10,173 nucleotides of DNA. Source: Lachnospiraceae bacterium (lineage in GTDB: Bacteria > Bacillota_A > Clostridia > Lachnospirales > Lachnospiraceae). Below, piece by piece: positions 1-9,200 of this stretch (position 1 is its first letter; every line of letters begins with the position of its first letter). The translations under genes were made by a program, and so were the position numbers. The notes beneath the pieces are model-generated. The model did no database searches, had not been told where the DNA came from, and saw only the letters and a program-made list of their open reading frames with translations. Where the stretch lies: assembly GCA_017542725.1 (NCBI GenBank), contig JAFXWR010000245.1:1-10173 (forward strand). Reading direction: 5' to 3'.

Positions 1-285
1 ATTCATAAGGTATGTGGTGAAGCAACTAATTCAGACTGCGATCACGACAATGCTCATTTAAGTCAACATTCACAAATTGTAGAGTATCAACCATTATTTG
101 ACCACATAAGAACACTTGAAGCAGGAAAAGGATATTACCTTGTAGGAACAGCAAGTGTTGCAAGAAAGTTTAGAATAAGTGGTATAGTTTACATTTGCTT
201 AAATGGCTATAATTTGGAAAATGTAGCATTTGAAGGAGTTAATGCTTATAGCAAAGTATATATAAGTAACTGTAAAGAGCATGTT
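1..285 (+). other. Cys/His-rich module plus YYL...CLNG segment preceding the beta-helix
   Basis: Residues 1-23 contain HKVCGE, then Cys13, His15, His19 and His23, in a CG-x6-C-x-H-x3-H-x3-H pattern. After a short linker come KGYYLVGTASV (residues 43-53) and YICLNGYNL (64-72). From memory, large surface proteins of Lachnospiraceae and related Clostridia often have an H-x-x-CG...C-x-H...H...W module followed by 'G-x-YYLT-x-D...VNLCLNGH' just before a beta-helix. This matches well, except that the usual Trp after the last His is replaced by the segment IVEYQPL. The clustered Cys and His could bind a metal, but that is inference. The module begins at the window edge, so part of it may be missing. 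Confidence 0.6.
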
Positions 286-3200
286 GCAAATGTAAAACAG
301 AAAACAGATGCAACTTATCTCTTTGAAGACATTAATACTTATATATATGGAAGTGGAAACAAAATTAAATTTAACACAAAAATGCTATCTACTAGAGGTG
401 ATTATGGAGCACAAGAGTTTATAGCATATAATGCTCATTTTAGTCCACTCGATGGATATGTACATACAGACACACGAACAGCAATAATTGGGCATGAAAT
501 GCATAGACATAAAACAGTGATGTCGCATGTTACATTTGAAGATTATAATACTACTATACTTATATCAAATCACGATAACAATAGGACAGGCACAATATTT
601 GAGATGTATGATTCGGAAATTAAGAATAATATAATATCTTATCATGCATTATATAATAATAGTGGAACAATGAAACTTGAAAATGTCAATATTACTAATA
701 ATACTATAACTGGCAATTTGGCATTCATACTACAGACTGGCGGACAAGGATCAATTAGTATTGGCACTTCATCTATCGCAAACAATAGCAGTAGCGCAAG
801 TATATTAAGTGTAGATACAGGAAATATAAATTTAGGTGGAAGAGTAGATATAACTAGTAATGTAGCTTCTAAGTCCATCATTAATGTGAATAATAGTGGC
901 AATGTGACTATAGAAGATAATGCTAATGTCGAAATTTCTGATAATGAAGTACAGATAAGTACAACCAACATTGATAGCATAGTTTATATGAGCGGTACTG
1001 CTCCTATGCTTAATGTAAAAGGAAACCTTAATGTCATTGACAATAAAGCAGTGGGAACTGTGACAAAGACTGCAAAAGGTATAGGCGCTATAGGAATTGA
1101 AAATGCTACTAATCCAAGAATCAACTTTGGAAATGGAATACTCATTGTAAAAGATAATATTTCAAATAATGATATTTCAACACGCAATCATATGTTTGGT
1201 ATGTACTCTTTGTCTGAGAGGTTTATGTATCAACTTGATGGTACTACATTTAATGCTGAAAACTATATAGAAGAGATTGCACTAGTTGATAATGCAGGTA
1301 ACTTAAAGAAAGGTGCTATAGTAGCCGACAATAACTTCACTCTTTCAAATGAAGTTGCTGAGAAATCATTTAAAGCATCAACAATCAGTGATGCAGACTT
1401 TAGAGCATATAAGGGAACTCCAAGTAATGTAGTTATCGGAGTGAGAAAAGTCTTCTTTGATTACAATGTGCCAGCGGGACAGACTGTGACTGCAGAAAAA
1501 ATCGCTACAGTCAATATGGCAGGTAGAGTAACTTTGGATATACCAGAGGTTGACATAGATACTGAAGAGTGTGTATTCCTTGGATGGGCATATGAAAAAT
1601 TGGAAGTTGGAGAGAGTGATGATATAGCAGAAAAAGTAAAGGTTGCAAATGGCGGCACGCTTAATATGCCTATAGATATAGATACAAGAGAACTCTTTGG
1701 TGTATGGAAGAAAAATAATGTATTTATTACTTTTGAACCAAATGAGCCTGAGTCTCCTGACAGCAGATACGAGAATAAATTAGTGAGTGAATTAAAGACA
1801 GCAACTGTTTCAACTCTTACTGAAGTCAATAATGAACTTCTCATAATGGATAGTCCATATGAGATAGTTGGATATACATTTAAAGGATGGGCACTTTCAA
1901 CTATGAGTACAGTTGATGCTGATTCTTACGTTTTAGAGCCAGAGTATCAACCAGGAACTATACTTACTTATGACCAAGTATTGGCTATCCGCCCAGATAG
2001 AAAACTTACACTTTATGCTTTATGGGTTAGAGATACATATACTTTGACTTTACATGCAAATGATAGTAGAGAAGGAAATGGTTCTACTATTGGAACTATA
2101 AGTGAATTAGCAGGAAGCGATATAAGAGATGTGAACATAAGATTTGATACTTATATGAGTGACCAACCAATACCATTACCAACTGTAGGTTTAAGAAGTG
2201 GATATAATTTCAGCGGTTATTGGACAGAAGAGAAGGATATAAATATTAACGATAGAGCTTCTTATAGTGAAGTTCATAGAGATACAACTTGGGACAACAC
2301 AAGATTTTATAGAAGAGCAAGTTCGTCTGAATTATATGCTTTGTGGATAAATAAAGAGTACGACTTTGTAGCAGACAATAGAGGACAAATCTTTGATGAC
2401 ACAACATTGGATGGAACTTATGATGGACACTATTATAGGAGCAAAGCGGTATTTGATGATACTTTGACTCTTCCAAAAGCTAAGTCAAATGACAGCAGAA
2501 TGGCATTTGATTATTATGGTGCAAATGTGGATAAAGGAGCATTTGATATACTTGAATTTAATGAGGCAGAGTATGCTGCATATAAGACAAATCATAAAGT
2601 AAACAACAACTTTATCTATTTTGAAGAAGCAGATAGATATGGAATAGCTACACTATCAGCAGTATATATGCCAATTCCAGTTACTGCAATATTTGATGCA
2701 AAAGAGGCAGATGCTGCATTTAAAGATGAGAAAGGAAATTATGTAAAGAGAATTACTGCAACTACATCTTATGCTTGGGAGATAGGTAAAGCATTTGACG
2801 GTGGCAAGATAGCTACACCATATAGACCTGGATATAAAGTTTCTAAGTGGGTGCTTGCAAGTGATAGTAGTGTAGAGATAAGTGGAAGCACAAAGTGGAC
2901 GTATGAAGATAAGGCAGTAGTAGAAGCGGTATACGACTTAGTTCCATATACTATAACTTATATGGTAGGAGATGGTGAAGGAACAGATTATAGTCATAGT
3001 GTAGAAGTAAATTATGAAAGCGAGATAGTGCCTCAGTATAATAATCAATTTACAAGTTTTGGAAAGAAAGTTGTAGGTTTCGAGATTTTAAATGGCACAA
3101 TTGGAATAGATGGTGAGTTGACTCATAAAGTTTCTTCGCCTAGTGTAACTAATTGGATAAAGACAAATAGAGTTATGCTTACAGATAAGTTTACAAATGC

Positions 3201-6200
3201 TTATCCAAGCGATGGAAAGACACTCAAACTTAAAGCAATCTATGATGATGCAGGAACATATGTGAGATACAACAAATCTACTCCAAGTTCTGTCAATGCT
3301 TCTTATACAAATGAAGTTAAGGGAATGATGGCAGATAGTTGGATAGACATAGCAAGCGCAAGTAGAATTTCTATGAACCAATATGCTGTAGAAGGATATG
3401 AGTTCATAGGTTGGAGTAGGGCAACTATATCTGCAGCAGAGGCTGATACAATAGATGTAGGAACTTTATATCAAGGAAATCAGATTGTGCCATATGAAGA
3501 TGTGAAGAATGATAGGCATATATTAGATTTGTATGCAGTATGGAAGAGAAAGACTTACAATTTCACAATTCATATAAATGATAGTAGAGAAGGAAGTGGA
3601 TCTACAGATGGTGCTATTACAGGACTTATGGATGCTTCTCAAACTGTAGTCACTGTACCGGTTAAGTATGATGAATACTTTGGTGTATCTGTAGCCACAA
3701 GTGGCAGCGTAAGAAACGGCTATACATTAAAAGGATTTGCAGCACGAAAAGATATTGCTATAAAAGAAAAAGCTACACATAGTGATGTATGGAATCGCGA
3801 TACAGTAGTTCGTGTCACAACTGGATCAGAACTTTATGCTTTGTGGCAAAATAATACATATAAGTTTAGAACTGATTTAAGAGGTCAGACTTGGGAAGAT
3901 GAAACCATGCCAGAAGGTGATATCATTGACAAAGAAATTTACTTTGATGATGTGATAGGCGATAAGGTTTTGCCAAATGCTAAATCTGCAGCAGGTGATA
4001 TGGTATTTAGTTACTGGGGCGTAAATGTAGATAGAAGCAACGACGAAATACTTGCTATGACTAAGGAAGAGTTTGACATATATAAGACTAATCATGTGGT
4101 GGCTGATACATTTACATATTTTACAGAATGTGAACGAGATGGATATATGACATTCACAGCTGTATTTTCTCCAAAACCAATAGATATTAAATTTACTGCA
4201 AATGCTTGGGATGCGGCAATAAGAGATGAAAAAGGTAATTATGTAAGCGATATAACAATTACTGTGCCATCTGGATGGGCAATCAGTACTGCGCTTGATG
4301 GTGGAGAGATACCAAGACCATATAGACCAGGATATAGGTTTAATAGATGGGTACTTGCAAGTGATGGTATAACTATTATTACAAAAGATACTGAGTGGAC
4401 TTATGGCGAGGATGCAGTAGTTGAGGCAGTATATGATTTAATCCCATATACTATAGTTTATATGCCAGGCGAAGGTACAGGGGCAAACTACACTCACCAT
4501 ATAGAAGTTGACTATAATTCAGAAATAATTCCTGAATACAATAATCAGTTTACTAACTTTGGTAAGAAAGTTGTCGGCTTTGAAATATTAAATGGATCGC
4601 TCGGTATAGATGGAGCTACTACTAGTGAAATTCAAGTTAACGGAGAAGGAGACTTCAGAAAGTCTGAGAGAGTAATGCTTCATGATAAACTTACTAAAGC
4701 ATATCCAAGTGGAGGACTTGAATTAAAACTTGAAGCTATCTGGGATGAGGCAGGAGCTGTAGTTAAGTATCATAAATCTACTCCTTCATCAATAAATAGT
4801 AGATATACAAATGTCGTTGAAGGTAATATGCCTGATGGATGGATAGACGCAGAAAGAGAGAGTAGAATAGATGAAAATAAATATACGGTAGAAGGTTATG
4901 AGTTTATAGGTTGGAGTAAAAATCCAGTATCAGTGGTGGATGCAGATACTATAGATACTCGAAGTCTTTACCAAGGAAATCAAGTTGTGGCATATGACAC
5001 TATACGAAACGATAGTCATATACTGGATTTGTATGCAGTATGGAAGAGAAAGACATACAACTGGACTTTCCACATTAATGATAGTAGAGAAAACAATGGT
5101 TCAACTACTGGTTCTATCACTGGACTTATGAATAATAGTCAAACTACTGTTACTGTGCCAGTAAAATATGATGAATATCTCGGAGCATCAATTGCAACTA
5201 GCGGTACTGCAAGAACAGGATACACATTAAAAGGATTTGCTCTTGAGAAAGACATAGCTATTAGGAATAGAGAGGCTTATGCAGATGTATATACTGTAGA
5301 TACTTTTGTTAGAGATGCAAAAGTTATGGAACTCTATACTTTATGGGTTGGAAAGAAGTATAGATTCAATGCAGATTTAAGAGGACAATCTTGGGAAGAC
5401 CCAGCACAACCTGCAGGAAATATAACAAATAAAGAAATATACTTTGATGAAGCTCTTGATGGAAATATTCTTCCAAATGCAAAAGCAAATGACAGTAGTA
5501 TGGCATTTAACTATTGGGGTGTAAATGTTACTACTCCTATGAATGATATACTTGCGATGAGCGAGTCACAGTTCAATGAATATAAGTCAGCTCATGTAAA
5601 GGCTGAAACATTTACATACAATGCAGAATGTGAGAGAGATGGTTCTATAACATTTACTGCTGTTTATATGCCAGGACCAGTGAGAATTATAATTGATGCT
5701 AAGGAAAGTGATGCAGCATTTAAAGATAACAAAGGAAATTATGTAAGAGTATTAGTAGCTACAACATCACAAAATTGGTCACTTGGAGTGGCATTTGATG
5801 ATGGAGAGATACCAACACCATATAGACCAGGATATAAAGTATCTAAGTGGGTACTTGAAGATGATGGTAGTGAAGAAATTACAAAAGACACTGTATGGAA
5901 GTATGGAAACAATAAAGTGGTAGTACCAGTTTATGAGGTAGTTCCATATACTATAGTTTACATGCCTGGAGAGGGACAAGGTACAAATTATACTCACATT
6001 TCAAGAGAAACAATTAACACAATTATTATCCCACAATACAACAACACATTCACATATACTGGAAAGAAATTAGTTGGATTTGAGATACTTAATGGTTCAG
6101 TAGGTATAGATAATGTCATAACTCACAAAGTATCATCAGTAAGCGTAACTAATTGGATAAAGACAAATAGAGTTATGCTTACAGATAAGATTACTAATGC

Positions 6201-9200
6201 TTATCCAAATGAAGGCAATGAATTAAAACTTAAAGCCATCTGGACTGATACAGGTATGACTATAAAATATAACAAGAATGCACCAGCATCAGTGGATAGT
6301 AGATATGAAAATATAGTAGCTGGTGAAGTTGCTGATAGTTGGATAGACGCAGAAGTTGAGAGTAGAATTACTGATAAGAAATATGAATTGGCAGGCTATG
6401 AATTTATAGGATGGAGTAAGAACCAAGTTACTGCAGTAGAGGCAGACACAATAGATACAAGTACTTTATATCAAGCAAATCAAGTAGTTTCATTTAGAGA
6501 TGAAAAGAACGATAGTCTTGTACTTAACTTGTATGCAGTATGGAAGAGAAAAACTTATAACTTTACATTCCACATAAATGATAGAAGAGAAAATAATGGT
6601 TCTACAGATGGCTCTATACCAGGACTTATGGCTGCTGACCAAACAACTGTCACTATACCTGTTAAGTACGATGAGTATTTTGGAACTTTAGTAGATTTGA
6701 GTGGTGCAACAAGAAATGGCTATCAACTAAAAGGATTTGCTAAAGAGAAAAATATAGCAGTTGCGGATAAAGAAAGTTATGTAGATTACTATGGAAACAA
6801 CACAGTAGTTCGTGATACAGATAGTATAGAACTTTATGCATTATGGCTTAATAAGAAATATGCATTTAGTGCAGACTTGAGAGGTCAAGCTTGGGATGAT
6901 GCTTCATTCCCAGCAGGAAATATAACCAATAAAGAAATTTACTTTGACCAAGCACTTGATGGTAGTATTCTTCCTAAAGCAAAATCTACAAGTGATGATA
7001 TGGCATTTAACTATTGGGGTGTAAATGTAGATTTAACTACTGATGAAATACTCTTATTTGATGAGACACAATATAATAATTATAAGACAGCACATATTAA
7101 GAATGACACATTTACATACTATGCAGAGTGTGAAGCTAGCGGATACGTGATGTTTACAGCTGTATATATGCCTCGTCCTGTAGATGTCATTATAAGTGCT
7201 AAAGAGGGAGATGCAGCATTTAAAGACAACAATGGAAATTATGTCAGTGAGATTAAAGTTACAACATCAAGAGGTTGGAGAATAGGAGAAGCATTTGACG
7301 ATGGAAATATAGCAACTCCATATAGACCTGGATATAAAGTAACTGGATGGGTACTTGCAACTAATAGTAGTGTAAGAATTACAAAAGATACACTATGGAC
7401 TTATGGCAATAATGTAATTGTTGAACCAGTATATGCATTAGTTCCATATACTATAGTATATACGGCTGGAGAAGGTGCTGGAGCAGATTACAGTCATAGT
7501 GAATCAGTAACTTATGTAAAAGACATAGAACTTGAATATAGCGATCAATTTACTCTTTTCGGCAAGAAGGTTGTTGGATTTGAGATTATTAATGGTTCAG
7601 TTGGAATAGATAATACTGATACAGCTATGGTAGCAGCAAAGGGAACTACTGATTGGAAGAAGTCAAATAAAGTAATGCTCACAGAGAAGTTCTCGTATGC
7701 ATATCCAAGTGATGGTAACGTTTTAAAATTACGTGCAATCTATTCAGATGCAGGAGTAACAGTTAGATATCATAGATCCACTCCAAGTTCTATTGATAGT
7801 AGATATACAAATGTCGTAACAGGAGCTGTGGCAGATAGTTGGATAGATGCTGAAGTAGAGAGTAGGATTACTAATGCTAAGTATGAAGTTGTGGGATATG
7901 AATTCATCGGTTGGAGTAAGACACCTGTGACTGCCATTGAGGCAGATAGTATAAGCATTAGCAATTTATATCAGGCAGATCAAGTTGTGGCATATGATAC
8001 TGTTAAGAATGAAAGTTACATCTTAGATTTGTATGCTGTATGGAAGAGAAAGACATATAATTGGACTTTCCATATAAATGATAAGAGAGAAGGTAGTGGC
8101 TCTACTGATGGTTCTATACAAGGACTTATTAGTGGAAGTCAAACTACTGCTACTATGCAAGTGAAGTTTGATGAATACTTTGGAACTTCGGTAAATATTT
8201 CTAAAGCTTCAAGAGTAGGATATACACTAAGAGGATTCACAGAAGATAAAGATATAGCTATAAAAGACAGAGAGACATATGCAAACGTATATAAGAGTGA
8301 TACAGTTGTTCGTAATGCAAGCGAGATGGAACTCTATGCTTTATGGCTAAATAAGAAATACCTCTTCAATGCTGATTTAAGAGGACAGACTTGGGAAGAT
8401 TCAACACATGCTGCAGGAAATATATCAATGAGAGACATTTTATTTGATGATGAGATTGATGTTAATGTGCTTCCAAATGCGAAGTCAAATCTTACAAAGA
8501 TGGAATTTGACTATTGGGGTGTAAATGTTGATAAGAGTACTGAAGAAATACTTAATCTTGATGAGGTAGCATATAAGAATTATAAGAATAGCCACGTTGT
8601 TAAAAACATATTTACATATTCTGAAGAATGTGAAAGAGATGGCTTTATCACATTTACAGCAGTTTATGCGCCTAGTCCTGTAAAAGTAATCTTTGATGCA
8701 AAAGAATCAGATGCTGCATTTAAAGATAGTTTTGGCAATTATGTGAAACGATTAGTTGCCACAACATCTATTGGCTGGTCAGTTGGTGCTGCATTTGATA
8801 ATGGTGAGATACCTACACCAGTTTGTCCAGGATATAAAGTAGCTAAGTGGGTACTTGCAAGTGATAGTAGTGTTGAAATTACAAAGAGTACTTTGTGGAA
8901 TTATGAAGATAACACGGTTGTTGAACCTGTATATGATGCAATTAATTATATAGTAGAGTATTATCCAGGAGAAGCTGGAGGAAGCGCTAAACAAAGTGCA
9001 GGAACGATTGCATATAACGCAGAATTTATACCAGAGTATAATGTATTTAAGTATAGTAAGCATAAGATTGTGGGATGGAAGGTATTAAATCCAGGTCAAG
9101 ACATAAGTGGAAATGTGACTATGAAGGTTGCTGAGATAAGCTCAGGCGCTTGGACTTATACAGATATAATTAATGTAGGTCAAAAAGCTACAAATGTATT

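Noticed and set aside
493..510. GHEMHRH at residues 164-170 as a zinc metalloprotease HExxH motif
   Set aside because: The residue four after the first His is Arg, not His (H-E-M-H-R-H), and no peptidase context surrounds it.
286..1440. Active polysaccharide lyase or hydrolase in the beta-helix region
   Set aside because: The pattern shows only solenoid-like strands and Asn turns; I could not identify a conserved catalytic set.
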